From Arenicellaceae bacterium (GTDB lineage: Bacteria; Pseudomonadota; Gammaproteobacteria; Arenicellales; Arenicellaceae): a stretch of DNA of 64,000 nucleotides. This document shows, one piece after another, positions 27,329 through 36,577 of the stretch; the stretch's first letter is position 1; each line of letters opens with the position of its first letter. The DNA lies in assembly GCA_029246505.1 (NCBI GenBank), contig JAQWNC010000007.1:1-64000 (forward strand), written 5' to 3'. Position numbers and translations under genes: made by a program. The notes beneath the pieces are model-generated. The model was given only the letters and a program-made list of their open reading frames with translations, was not told the origin of the DNA and searched no databases.

Positions 27329-27373
27329 ATATAATGATTTAACTAGGGGGCATACGAAACACCTCGTGGGCAA

Positions 27374-28444
27374 TTAGCTAGGCAGTTTGTGGTCATCCCT
27401 TGCGGTACCCAGCCAAACTGCTAACCATCGCATTTCTTCGCTGCGCTCCAAACCAATCTTAATCGTTACTGTAATAGGCACAGAAAGAAACATACCAACG
27501 GGCCCCAATAGCCACCCCCAAAAGACCAACGACAGGAACACCACAAGTGTAGATAAACCAAGACTCCTGCCAAGCACTTTTGGCTCAATAATATTACCTA
27601 CAACATTATTGACCACCAAATAGGTAAGCAATACCCACAAGGCCGTTACGTAGCCCAGGTCCACCAATGCCAACAAAATAGGTGGTACTGCAGCGATCAA
27701 AGAGCCTATATTTGGGACAAAATTCAATAGAAATACGAGTAGTCCCCAGAGTAAAGGGTAGTCAACTTCCAGCAAAAACAGTACGAGAGTAATTGGGACT
27801 GCAGTAATCAAGCTCAGCAACGACTTTACAGCGAAATACCGATTCATCGTGGCTAGAACTTTCTCAAAGTATGCAAAGTGCTCAACAGGAGTCTCCGAAA
27901 CATAAGCCAGTTTCGATTGCACACTGGACAATTCAATCAAAATAAAAGCAACCAACAACAATATAAAAACCGTATTGGTTAGTACGCCTAATAAACTATT
28001 GAATGCCGTACCAACAAAACCCATGATTGCTGACGGGTCTGCAATTTGAGCCAAATCTTCTGCCTCGACCGATAAACCCCATGATTGCCCTTGCACAACC
28101 AAATCAGTAAACATTGTTTGCAAGCGCAATTGGTATTGCGGCAAGGTCTCTGAAAAGCCACCTAACGACGAGCTTACCAATGAGGTAACAGAGCCTCCGA
28201 TAAATACGATAGCAAAAATGACGCATAGTAAAGCAGCGACTACCGGCAAGCGCTTATTCAGCAACCACGTATAGAGTGGAGCGCTTATCGCCGCGATAAA
28301 CAATGCGAGTAACAGGGGATTAACTATGCTTTCGGCTGACTTTACCCCGGCAAGCACTGCAACCAAAGCACCTAATGTCAGCAAACTATTGCATGATCGT
28401 GGAAAACCAGATACCGCCTCGAATCGTGCTGATTTAATGCTCAT
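27374..28444 (-). CDS. AI-2E family (PerM-like) membrane transporter
   Basis: The 356-residue protein has about eight helices, arranged as two blocks around a periplasmic segment. The family hallmarks PLLWGLLVFLLNFVPNIGS and VVNNVVGNIIEPKVLGRSLG are present. Members export varied small molecules or ions, and the substrate is not inferable here. It converges on the GcvR-like gene with 45 bases between the stops. Confidence 0.9.
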   Translation of the reverse strand: MSIKSARFEAVSGFPRSCNSLLTLGALVAVLAGVKSAESIVNPLLLALFIAAISAPLYTWLLNKRLPVVAALLCVIFAIVFIGGSVTSLVSSSLGGFSETLPQYQLRLQTMFTDLVVQGQSWGLSVEAEDLAQIADPSAIMGFVGTAFNSLLGVLTNTVFILLLVAFILIELSSVQSKLAYVSETPVEHFAYFEKVLATMNRYFAVKSLLSLITAVPITLVLFLLEVDYPLLWGLLVFLLNFVPNIGSLIAAVPPILLALVDLGYVTALWVLLTYLVVNNVVGNIIEPKVLGRSLGLSTLVVFLSLVFWGWLLGPVGMFLSVPITVTIKIGLERSEEMRWLAVWLGTARDDHKLPS

Positions 28445-28739
28445 CGATACCCTTGTAGTGATTAACCTGCAAAATGCACCCCTTAGCGATCACCTCAAAC
28501 GGGCCAAATACATTACGCTCTGTCTTTGTTTAACCGCGTAAATACGGTTGCCGAAATTAGTTCAATGTTGGAAATCAGATATCCTGAGGCGTTTAAATTT
28601 GTACAAATGTTAGCGGCTAAGCATTCAGACTTATAAATTCAAAATTACATTAGAACTATTAGAAAGCATATGTTTTAAATAATCAATAAGGTGTTAAATA
28701 TAACGGTAGCGCCAAGTTGATCCCTTTTGAAAAAGAACC
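28445..28739. other. Gap without a recognised gene
   Basis: This stretch of about 295 bases lies upstream of the AI-2E gene and downstream of the aldo/keto reductase terminator. It is AT-rich and gives only short frames with no family features. The left part probably holds the promoter of the AI-2E gene; no clear hexamer pair was seen. Confidence 0.3.
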
Positions 28740-28766
28740 GGAGCTGGACTGTCATAGTCCAGCTCC
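28726..28766 (-). terminator. Strong Rho-independent terminator of the aldo/keto reductase gene
   Basis: An 11-bp perfect stem (GGAGCTGGACT with AGTCCAGCTCC at 28740-28750 and 28756-28766) with a 5-base loop is followed on the minus strand by GGTTCTTTTTC. It lies 26 bases beyond the stop codon. Confidence 0.9.
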
Positions 28767-28792
28767 TATCCAATAAATTACAACTCTCAAAC

Positions 28793-29749
28793 TTAGGCCG
28801 ACGGCAAAGCATCCACAAACTCAGCCATTCGGGTTTGCATTGCCGAATCTGGCAAAGGCCCAACTCCACCTCCCAAATTATCAAGCATATTTTTAGGGTT
28901 GGTGGTGGCCGGAGTCACAACAGTAACCGCTGGATGGGCGAGAACAAATTTTATGAAAAACTGTGCCCATGAATTCACTCCGATTTCAGCTGCCCACTCG
29001 GGTAAATCAACCCCTTTTACTCTACTCCATAAACGAGTACGGCCAAACGGTGCATAAACAAATACGCCAATACCTCGTTCCTGAGCTAGCGGTAACAACT
29101 CGTCTTCTGCAAGTCGATTATCGATAGCGTAATCGAGGCCAATAAAATCAAGTTCTTCATTTCGCATTACTTCCAGAAGTTGACCGACACGACGCGGCTG
29201 CGTATTGGTTGTGCCGGTATATCTCACTCTACCATCCTGCTTAAGCTCGGCAACTATCGGTAATTGAGTTTTAAGATCACCCAAATTATGCACCTGCATA
29301 CAATCAATAGGGGTTTTACCAAAAATCTCAAACGAGGCCTCTATTTGCGCCCTCGCTTCTTCAACGTCAGCAGTTCCACCATCGTTACCAGCCACGTTCA
29401 TCTTGGTCGCCCAAAAAATTTTATCTCGCGCGCCCAACTCACCAACCAATTGGCCAGCCACTTCTTCAGCAGCACCACCACCATAACGTGGAGCGGTATC
29501 AAAAACTGTGCCTGCATTATCAAGAAGCGTAGTTAGAACGTTTTTCAACCCTGTGGCGTCATCACTTTGGGCCACACTAGAAAATGTTGCCGAACTTCCA
29601 AGGCCAACCGCTGGTAATTCTTCACCTGTAGAGGGAATCATGCGTTTAAGCATCTCCCCACTTTCAATCGCTGAAAGCATACTAGGATTCAAAGTCAAAG
29701 CAGATGCAGATAAGGCTGAATACTTAATAAAATCGCGACGTGAGCTCAT
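28793..29749 (-). CDS. Tat-exported aldo/keto reductase
   Basis: The 318-residue protein has a twin-arginine signal (SRRDFIKYSALSASALTL), so it should fold in the cytoplasm and be exported. The AKR tetrad is visible: Asp and Tyr in VFDTAPRYGGG, Lys in FWATKMNV and His in CMQVHNLGD. Soluble AKRs use NADPH, which is not free in the periplasm, so the true donor or a tightly bound cofactor is an open question. It is divergent from the exported VOC gene and shares a control region with a palindrome. Confidence 0.87.
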   Translation of the reverse strand: MSSRRDFIKYSALSASALTLNPSMLSAIESGEMLKRMIPSTGEELPAVGLGSSATFSSVAQSDDATGLKNVLTTLLDNAGTVFDTAPRYGGGAAEEVAGQLVGELGARDKIFWATKMNVAGNDGGTADVEEARAQIEASFEIFGKTPIDCMQVHNLGDLKTQLPIVAELKQDGRVRYTGTTNTQPRRVGQLLEVMRNEELDFIGLDYAIDNRLAEDELLPLAQERGIGVFVYAPFGRTRLWSRVKGVDLPEWAAEIGVNSWAQFFIKFVLAHPAVTVVTPATTNPKNMLDNLGGGVGPLPDSAMQTRMAEFVDALPSA

Positions 29750-29810
29750 TTTTTACTCCAAAAGATATAGTGATTTATGTAGTTAATCTAAATTTAATTC
29801 GCTAGAGTAT

Positions 29811-29856
29811 GCTAATTCTATAGCTAATTCTATAGCTGTAGAATTAGCTATAGAAT
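29811..29856. repeat. Palindrome with an internal tandem repeat in a divergent promoter region
   Basis: A 16-bp perfect inverted repeat (29815-29830 and 29841-29856) has a 10-base spacer. The 12-base unit GCTAATTCTATA is also repeated in tandem at 29811-29822 and 29823-29834. It lies in the 242-base gap between the divergent aldo/keto reductase and VOC genes. No T-run follows. This placement suits an operator for a dimeric regulator, which is inference. Confidence 0.75.
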
Positions 29857-29991
29857 CACAATAACCCCACCCGTTTATTTGTGCACTAAATTTTATGTAT
29901 GTTTCTGTAACATTTTTTAAAAACACTTCGGTGCACCATTAGAATTGGCAACAAGAAAAAATAAGCTCAAGTAATTATCAGGACGGCCGTA

Positions 29992-30798
29992 ATGTCATTA
30001 AAAAAATCATCATCCATGGTGCGCATCATTGGAAGCTTTAATCTAATCTGGTTAGTCTTTTCGGCCTCAGCCATTGCCGAACCAGTATTCTCGCACGTAC
30101 ATATGAGGGTGCCCGATACCGAAAAGGCCGCCGCATGGCATGAAGAACTGCTCGGTGGCGAAATTCGTCCCGGCGGACCTGGGCCATTCATTCATCATAA
30201 CAATGGCTGGGTTGGCACAATGTCTAACGACGGTGAAATCGCCCCACAAAGTGACAAAGGCGTAATCGATCATTTTGGGATTGCAGTAGCTGAAGTACAC
30301 GCAACTGTCGAAAAAGCACGCGCAATGGGCGCTGAGATTAAGACTGAACCCTACCCGGGAATTACTGCCCCAATTGTCGCGTTTATAGTCGATCCCTGGG
30401 GTGTGCAAGTCGAGCTAATGAACGACCCCGAATACCTCGGTATTAATCATATCCACATCTTTGCAACCGACGCTGATTCAGTGAAAGATTGGTTTATGGA
30501 AGTTTTTGGCGGCGAACTTGTGGAGGAACGAGGTCAAGGTAAGTTTCATACCATACTGTACGGTGGAGACACCTGGGTACAAGTGACGCAGTCGCCTGAT
30601 GGACAACGGAGCCCTAGTAGGGGCCGCGCAATTGACCATATGGGATTCACAGTAGATTCGCTCGACGAATTCCGCCCCATATTAGCTACGTCTGGCTACG
30701 AACCTTATCTCGAGCGCGCCAACCCACCAGGTTCTGATCTAATGTTCTTTGAAGGCCCGGAGGGTATCCACTTCGAAATTCAGGAAGTGGTTGACTAA
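29992..30798 (+). CDS. Exported two-domain VOC (glyoxalase/dioxygenase-fold) protein
   Basis: The 268-residue precursor has an N-terminal hydrophobic signal, cleaved near SAIAEP (about residue 27). Two VOC modules follow: about 30-143, from FSHVHMRVPDTEKAAAWH to WGVQVELMND, and about 147-266, from INHIHIFATDADSVKDWF to EGIHFEIQE. His and Glu at family metal positions occur in both (H near the module starts, E in VQVELM and HFEIQE). Extradiol dioxygenases and glyoxalases share this fold; the reaction is unknown. It is divergent from the exported aldo/keto reductase. Confidence 0.82.
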   Translation: MSLKKSSSMVRIIGSFNLIWLVFSASAIAEPVFSHVHMRVPDTEKAAAWHEELLGGEIRPGGPGPFIHHNNGWVGTMSNDGEIAPQSDKGVIDHFGIAVAEVHATVEKARAMGAEIKTEPYPGITAPIVAFIVDPWGVQVELMNDPEYLGINHIHIFATDADSVKDWFMEVFGGELVEERGQGKFHTILYGGDTWVQVTQSPDGQRSPSRGRAIDHMGFTVDSLDEFRPILATSGYEPYLERANPPGSDLMFFEGPEGIHFEIQEVVD

Positions 30799-30957
30799 CT
30801 GACAGCTTATAATTGTAACGGTAGCAATAAAGTTTTAAAATTCTAACTATTAGTGATAACTATTCTACTGATGAGGAAGCTAGGGTGATCACCCTGGAAA
30901 ATTTTGGGTGATTATACCATCACAGTGTCGCCACCGAAGGCACTAACAGCCTTGCAG

Positions 30958-31680
30958 TCAAAGTAAATCTAATGCTAGCGGTAAGTCTTTGGCTTGATCC
31001 ACAGTAGTATAATTCAATTTATATGCGCTCAGCCCTGCAACCAAAATTATGTATGCTTTAGCCAGTCCTTTACTAGAGTATTGGTTCCAATAAACACAAC
31101 CAGCTGTTAGATGCGAAAAAACACTGGCAACATCCAGAGCCTTGATTCCTGATTCCACACCCGAATCGTACTTCGGAAATACTAAGGCTTTGGCATCGCA
31201 GGGAGTCGTCAAGACTTGAGAATCTCCAGATGGAGCAAAGAGTTACATCGAGCCTACTCAGTTTCGAAATCCCCCTTAATCCTTTACATTTTTCCAATAC
31301 CGACCTGACTACCATCTACCATCTTAGGCCCAAAATATCTATGGATTGTTGATCCAACTTGGCGGATGCTGGAATCGAGATCCACTATCAAACTATCATC
31401 ACCAAGACTGTCGTTGCCGTTCAAGGCAAGAAATACTGACAAAGTCGACTTACCAAAACCTGAGGGCGCAGAAAAAAGCAGAGCCTTGTTGTCACTAGTG
31501 AGCACTGCTGCTGCATGTATCCCAATTGAATACTGGTACTGCGCCGCAATTTTTTCCAACATAAGTGTACGCATGTGCCCAACCATCATCAGTGCCAAAC
31601 ACTTTCACATCAACTGGAATGTTTTCGTCTAGGCAAGAAATACATAAAGGCAAATTGTGCTTCGCAGAATCAAGATACCG
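30958..31680 (-). pseudogene. Decayed HPr-kinase-like (HprK-related) gene
   Basis: Three minus-strand pieces in different frames look like one gene. The first (from about 31680) reads RYLDSAKHNLPLCISCLDE and continues to FGTDDGWAH. The second (31598-31284) reads GIHAAAV followed by the Walker A segment FSAPSGFGKSTLSVFLAL and LGDDS. The third reads FAPSGDSQVLTTPCDAKAL, VFPKY and on to the stop at 30958. At least two frame changes and internal stops separate them. Intact HprK-related kinases have the Walker A, the LGDD element and a VFPKY-type tail in this order. The gene is therefore inactive, unless sequencing errors explain the frame changes. Confidence 0.75.
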
Positions 31681-31716
31681 CTAGACTTGAACATAAGATG
31701 CTGAACTCCAAGCCAC

Positions 31717-31983
31717 CTAGACGATATGAGGTTTTTCCCCGTCGGTAAGCTTAGGGGCCTTATCAATTAACCTTGAAGAATTGAATTCTTCCCGATGACC
31801 TGCCTCGCTCCTACTTAACGAGCTATACTCCGCCATCATATTCTTGTGCGCCTGAGTGTTCCCTGGATAGACCCGCGCAATAATCGTGAATGTACTATCA
31901 TGCTCCATATTTTTTAATACGTCACGACCGCAAATGTTCCAACTAGCATCATCAGATGTGTCGCCATCGAAAATTTTAGTCAC
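31717..31983 (-). CDS. Possible 88-residue hypothetical protein
   Basis: The frame opens with a GTG and reads MTKIFDGDTSDDASWNICG at its start. It is polar, has no signal peptide or membrane segment, and no family was recognised. The ribosome binding site is weak. It lies directly upstream of the decayed HprK-like gene on the same strand, so it may be part of the same abandoned locus. Two residues of evidence favour coding: its uninterrupted length and its normal amino-acid composition. Confidence 0.35.
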   Translation of the reverse strand: MTKIFDGDTSDDASWNICGRDVLKNMEHDSTFTIIARVYPGNTQAHKNMMAEYSSLSRSEAGHREEFNSSRLIDKAPKLTDGEKPHIV

Positions 31984-32094
31984 TTACTTATTCTTATAGG
32001 GGCTTGCAATGTAATTTTTAGTATATAAATTTTCTCATCCAACTACAGCCCCATCCACAACTTCCCATCGCAGGAACACAACCAGAATAAATAA

Positions 32095-33600
32095 TTAAAC
32101 CGCAAATAAATCCGAGTATTTTTCCCGTAACCCCGCTTTTCCTACCTTACCCATAGAGTTACGCGGCAATTCATCGATAACCATAAAGCGCTTTGGTCGT
32201 TTAAAATTTGCCAGGTTTTCTTTTAGCGACACTGCGATAGCATGCTCGTCAAATTCGCCCGCCGTCTCCAGCACCACAACGGCCACAACCGCTTCTCCAA
32301 AATCGGCATGTGGCACTCCGATAACAGCAGATTCAACCACTCCCGGCCATTTATCTACCAACAGCTCTATCTCTTTAGGATAAACATTTAAACCGCCCGA
32401 GATAATCATATCCTTCTCGCGCCCAACAATACTCACGTAACCGTCTGAATCAATCAACGCTTTATCACCAGTATCGAAGTAGCCATCTTCAGTAAACGCC
32501 TCGGCAGTTTTGTCCGGTAGCTGCCAGTATTTCTGAAATACATTGTCACCTTTAACTTGTAAATTACCGATATCGCCAGTCTCCAAACTCTCTCCGCGCG
32601 CGTCAACGACCCGAATACTAACCCCCGGTAATGGAGGCCCAACAGTTCCCGGCCTGCGCTCGCCAACCAAGAGATTTGAGGTATTCATGTTTGTTTCGGT
32701 CATGCCGTAGCGCTCCAGAATTCGATGTCCGGTACGCAATTCGAACTGCTCAAACGTTTCGGCCAATAGCGGTGCAGAGCCTGAAATAAAGACACGAATC
32801 GATTGCACATCTTTCTCACCAAATTCTGGGTCTGCAAGCAAACGGACGTAGTAGGTTGGCACCCCCATCATAACCGTTGATTTAGGCAATAATTTTCGGG
32901 CTTCAGCAGGATCGTACGCAGCTAACCACTGCATACTCGCCCCAGCCATAAAAACGCACCCCAAGGCGACAAATAAACCATGCACATGAAAAATCGGCAG
33001 CGCGTGCAGCAACACATCGCTTGATTCAAAACCCCAAGCGTCGACTAACACAGCTGAGTTGGTTTCCAGATTACGATGACTCAGCACAATACCTTTAGGA
33101 GTTCCTGTCGTACCTGATGAATACAACAACGCGGCGGCATCATCTTGATCGCAATCCACAGTTTCAAAATCCACATCTACCTGCAACCCCTCAAGCAATG
33201 AACCGTCTTGGCTGGCTCCCAAAGTTACGCCCGGTATGTTCAACTCGGTGATCAACCCCGACAACTCGGCTTCAGTCTCTAGTCGACAAACAACCAGATC
33301 CGGCGAAGCATCAACTAGAAAGAAGCGTAGCTCCGATAAAGTGTACGCGGGATTGAGTGGGTGAAACACAGCGCCTAATCTAAGACAGGCTAAATACAGT
33401 GCGACCGCCTCAACCGACTTGCCTACCTGAACTGAAACCCGCCCACCTTTTTGCACACCCAATTCACATAGTTTGTGCGCGAGTGCTCCCGACTTATTGT
33501 GCAAATCAAGATATGTCCAGTTGCCGCCACTAGTTGGTTCGATCGCAATCTTATATAGATCATCGCTAAACCGTTGATAATACTCAGTATATAAATTCAT
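32095..33600 (-). CDS. matB: Malonyl-CoA synthetase (MatB-like acyl-CoA ligase)
   Basis: The 501-residue ANL-family ligase has the AMP motif LLYSSGTTGTPKGIVLSHRN, then HALPIFHVHGLFVA, RYGMTETNMNTSN and the C-terminal FKRPKRFMVIDELPRNSMGK with the adenylation Lys. These segments, especially MTETNMNTSN and HALPIFHVHGL, are characteristic of MatB/ACSF3, which makes malonyl-CoA from malonate, CoA and ATP. It is 14 bases downstream of a TSUP permease gene, itself overlapping panC. Methylmalonate is an alternative substrate. Confidence 0.85.
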   Translation of the reverse strand: MNLYTEYYQRFSDDLYKIAIEPTSGGNWTYLDLHNKSGALAHKLCELGVQKGGRVSVQVGKSVEAVALYLACLRLGAVFHPLNPAYTLSELRFFLVDASPDLVVCRLETEAELSGLITELNIPGVTLGASQDGSLLEGLQVDVDFETVDCDQDDAAALLYSSGTTGTPKGIVLSHRNLETNSAVLVDAWGFESSDVLLHALPIFHVHGLFVALGCVFMAGASMQWLAAYDPAEARKLLPKSTVMMGVPTYYVRLLADPEFGEKDVQSIRVFISGSAPLLAETFEQFELRTGHRILERYGMTETNMNTSNLLVGERRPGTVGPPLPGVSIRVVDARGESLETGDIGNLQVKGDNVFQKYWQLPDKTAEAFTEDGYFDTGDKALIDSDGYVSIVGREKDMIISGGLNVYPKEIELLVDKWPGVVESAVIGVPHADFGEAVVAVVVLETAGEFDEHAIAVSLKENLANFKRPKRFMVIDELPRNSMGKVGKAGLREKYSDLFAV

Positions 33601-33614
33601 TGGCTATCCCCAAA

Positions 33615-34376
33615 TTAGCCCAAAAGCCAAAGTGCATTCGAGCCAGTGTACAACAGTCGAAATCCCATAAATATCAAAGCGATATACGACAATAAATAAA
33701 ACCATCGATCCGAAACTTTTTTATGTAAATATACGCCTAGAAAAAACCCGACAGGCACCCAAGGTAGTAAAGCCGCTGATTCCAACCAACGGCCAGTCGA
33801 CAGCTGCCCAATGGACCCGTAAATCCCTAGCTTTAGATAATTCATGGTTGCAAAAAGCGTTACTGAAGTCGCATGCAGAAGTGTTTTTTGCATGCGCATT
33901 GGCAGCAAATACATTTGTATTGGGGGCGATCCTGCATGCGTAATAAAGCTAGTGAAACCACCGCCAGCTCCTGCTAGAAAACCAACCCACCGAGGTAAAA
34001 CTTTTCCCTTGGAGGTATGTAAGTATTGCCACAAGCCACGTCCACCAAAAAAAAGTGCAATCATGCCAAGCAATACACGCATGGCATCTGCATTCATAGT
34101 AGTAAACGTTAAGGCTCCCAAACCCAAACCAATACAAGACCCAGCCAACAATAGTTTATATAAACCGAAATCGGCCTTTTTGCCATACGTCCAAATGGCA
34201 AATAGATCGATCACGCACATTACCGGTAACATTATTACTGCCGCATGAACCGGGTCTGTCGCTAGCGCCAACATTGGCATTACAACCATATTAAAGCTAG
34301 CAGCAAAACCACCTTTGGAGACGCCAATAAGCACTGCCGCCATAACAGCGACAAAATAATAATCTGGCAGGCTCAT
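33615..34376 (-). CDS. TSUP family (TauE/SafE) permease
   Basis: The 253-residue protein has about eight helices in two homologous halves with the motifs GVSKGGFAASFNM and GGGFTSFITHAGSPP. These are the repeated TSUP signatures. Members move sulfite, sulfonates or small organic anions. Its start overlaps the panC stop by 4 bases, and it precedes the malonyl-CoA synthetase gene, so malonate or another acid is a possible substrate (inference). Confidence 0.9.
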   Translation of the reverse strand: MSLPDYYFVAVMAAVLIGVSKGGFAASFNMVVMPMLALATDPVHAAVIMLPVMCVIDLFAIWTYGKKADFGLYKLLLAGSCIGLGLGALTFTTMNADAMRVLLGMIALFFGGRGLWQYLHTSKGKVLPRWVGFLAGAGGGFTSFITHAGSPPIQMYLLPMRMQKTLLHATSVTLFATMNYLKLGIYGSIGQLSTGRWLESAALLPWVPVGFFLGVYLHKKVSDRWFYLLSYIALIFMGFRLLYTGSNALWLLG

Positions 34377-35224
34377 ACGGGTTGTACTCCTATGTTATCA
34401 ATTAACCGAGTATTACTAGCGTAGATTGCACCTAAAATACGCAAATCCTTGTCGACCGCCGTCGCTGGCTCCAGATCCTCGGCATGTACAACTGCCAAAT
34501 AATCTAATCGAAACTTGGCGGCCTCAATCCGCTCGCCTGCCTGCTTCTGCAGTTTCAAATAATCTCTGTCTCCCGTAGCAATGGCTTTCGCCATCCCCAG
34601 CATAGTCTCATACAGCAGGTTAGCTTTAGAGCGCTCCTGCTTGGTTAAAAATCTATTTCGTGAACTTAGTGCCAAACCATCGGTATCCCTAGCCACAGGT
34701 GCCCCGATAACCTCAATACTGACACATAAATCAGCCGCCATACGACGTATTACCGCGAGTTGCTGCCAATCTTTTTCACCAAATACAGCAATATTCGGCT
34801 GCACAATATTTAATAACTTTGTAACGACCGTAGTCACCCCTTCAAAGTGACCGGGGCGACTTGCACCGCACCAGACGTCGGTCATCGTCGAACAAAACAC
34901 CCGGGTTTGCTCTGCCATACCATTGGGATACATTTCTCGCTCATCTGGATGGAGCAAATAATCACAACCTTCTGAAATAAGCTTGGCACAGTCTTCATCA
35001 AACGTTCTAGGATACTGTTCCCAATTTTCGTTCAAACCAAACTGCAGTGGATTAACGAAAATACTCGCAACCACAATATCTGCTCGCTGTTTCGCCAAAC
35101 GGATTAACGCCAAGTGGCCTTCATGAAGATTTCCCATGGTTGCAACGAGCGCAATTCGTTGGCCATTCGTTCGCTGTGCCTCGAGAGTGGTACGCAATTT
35201 TACGATATTTTGGTAAACATCCAT
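34373..35224 (-). CDS. panC: Pantoate-beta-alanine ligase
   Basis: The 283-residue enzyme joins pantoate to beta-alanine with ATP, the last step of pantothenate synthesis. Key segments are MGNLHEGHLALI (the HxGH-type nucleotide motif), VFVNPLQFG, VFGEKDWQQLAVIRRM and DTDGLALSSRNRFL. The start at 35224 is favoured because homology begins there; an in-frame GTG at 35257 would add 11 residues. No panB or panD is adjacent. It overlaps the TSUP permease gene. Confidence 0.95.
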   Translation of the reverse strand: MDVYQNIVKLRTTLEAQRTNGQRIALVATMGNLHEGHLALIRLAKQRADIVVASIFVNPLQFGLNENWEQYPRTFDEDCAKLISEGCDYLLHPDEREMYPNGMAEQTRVFCSTMTDVWCGASRPGHFEGVTTVVTKLLNIVQPNIAVFGEKDWQQLAVIRRMAADLCVSIEVIGAPVARDTDGLALSSRNRFLTKQERSKANLLYETMLGMAKAIATGDRDYLKLQKQAGERIEAAKFRLDYLAVVHAEDLEPATAVDKDLRILGAIYASNTRLIDNIGVQPV

Positions 35225-35437
35225 TACAACAAAGTTCTCTTCGGTAACAACAACCACGATTTTATTCGATATGCTTTGCAGATGAAACTGTTTCCAAGCT
35301 GATAAATTTGTGAAATGATTATTAGAAGCATTCTTTTTGCAAGATTATTGACAAGTAAGGCAAAGCATAGTCAGCGGCTTGGTTTATAATAACGAAAGAA
35401 TATATGGTGCGTTAGCCGAAAATTAAGAGTTAAGAAA

Positions 35438-36493
35438 ATGCATATGCCCGTATCATCAGAGCTGGCCAAACAAGTCAGTGAAATGTCATTACCCGAACAT
35501 CTTGGTTTTGGGCGAATTAAAGCTCCTGTTATGTTTCGTGCGCGCTGTACTGACAGTGTCTGGGACTCCGGCGAATTACTCCCTTACGGGCTAATTCAGC
35601 TGGACCCCGCATCAAAAACCTTACATTACGCTCAACAGATTTTTGAAGGCCTAAAAGCCTATTGGGTATCTTCTGATGAACCCCAATTATTTCGCCCAAG
35701 GGTTAACGCCCGCCGCTTAAATCATTCGGCAGATAGATTGTGTATGACGAATGTACCGGAAGAGATTTTTATGGCTGGTGTTGAAGAACTCACTCGCGTA
35801 TGCAAACCCATTATCCCTCGCCATCAAGGCTCGGCTCTTTATTTGCGCCCATTCTTGATCGGTGTCGATCATGACCTTGGCTTGGCAGCTTCCAAAAATT
35901 ACGAGTTCTACGTTCTGGCTAGCCCATCCGAAGTTTTTCACGCCGGTACAATGCGGGTAAAAGTAGAGCGTGATGCTTGTCGATCTGCTGTGGGTGGCAC
36001 CGGCGACGCAAAGACAGGTGGTAATTACGCCGCTTCTCTACTTGCCACTAACACCGCCGAAAGCGAAGGACATGATCAAGTGCTTTGGCTGAATCCAGAA
36101 AAGCGAAAGCTCATCGACGAGCTTTCGGGAATGAACTTTTTTGCGGCTATTAACGGTAAATTATATACACCGTCACTCAACGGTTGCATGCTCGAAGGTG
36201 TTACCAGAGACAGTATCATCGAACTCGCCCAATCTACGGGAATAGAAGTATTCGAGGGAGATCTTGTTATTGATGATGTTCTTAATGCTGTTTCTGACGG
36301 CTCATGTACCGAAGCTTTTGCTTGCGGAACCGCAGCAATCGTCAGCCCTATTTCGCGCTTTCATGATCGTGGTAAAAATTACGTACCAAAGTACCCTGAG
36401 GGTCAGATCGCTCAACAAATACGCGATAAACTGCTAGATCTTCAGGAAGGCCGCAGCAAAGATACCTTTGGCTGGATAGAAGTAGTTAAATAG
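35438..36493 (+). CDS. ilvE: Branched-chain amino acid aminotransferase
   Basis: The 351-residue fold-type IV PLP enzyme is of the long BCAT class. The Lys in GGTGDAKTGGNYAAS is the probable PLP anchor region, with QIFEGLKAYW, NARRLNHSAD, EGVTRDSII and EAFACGTAAIVSPI as further family segments. It transaminates leucine, isoleucine and valine; 2-oxoisovalerate is also the pantoate precursor, which fits the divergent panC. A gap of 213 bases separates the two starts. Confidence 0.94.
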   Translation: MHMPVSSELAKQVSEMSLPEHLGFGRIKAPVMFRARCTDSVWDSGELLPYGLIQLDPASKTLHYAQQIFEGLKAYWVSSDEPQLFRPRVNARRLNHSADRLCMTNVPEEIFMAGVEELTRVCKPIIPRHQGSALYLRPFLIGVDHDLGLAASKNYEFYVLASPSEVFHAGTMRVKVERDACRSAVGGTGDAKTGGNYAASLLATNTAESEGHDQVLWLNPEKRKLIDELSGMNFFAAINGKLYTPSLNGCMLEGVTRDSIIELAQSTGIEVFEGDLVIDDVLNAVSDGSCTEAFACGTAAIVSPISRFHDRGKNYVPKYPEGQIAQQIRDKLLDLQEGRSKDTFGWIEVVK

Positions 36494-36577
36494 TCGACAC
36501 CTGCGAGGTAGGCCAAAGTCGACTAAAAAATTCTGGCGCTTTGTCGCCGATTAAATTCCACCTAAGTTCAGAAACTA

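Noticed and set aside
36491-36525. Inverted repeat TAGTCGAC/GTCGACTA after ilvE
   Set aside because: The 8-bp arms are perfect, but the loop is 19 bases and the following tract is A, not T, so it is not a rightward terminator; no operator role could be supported.
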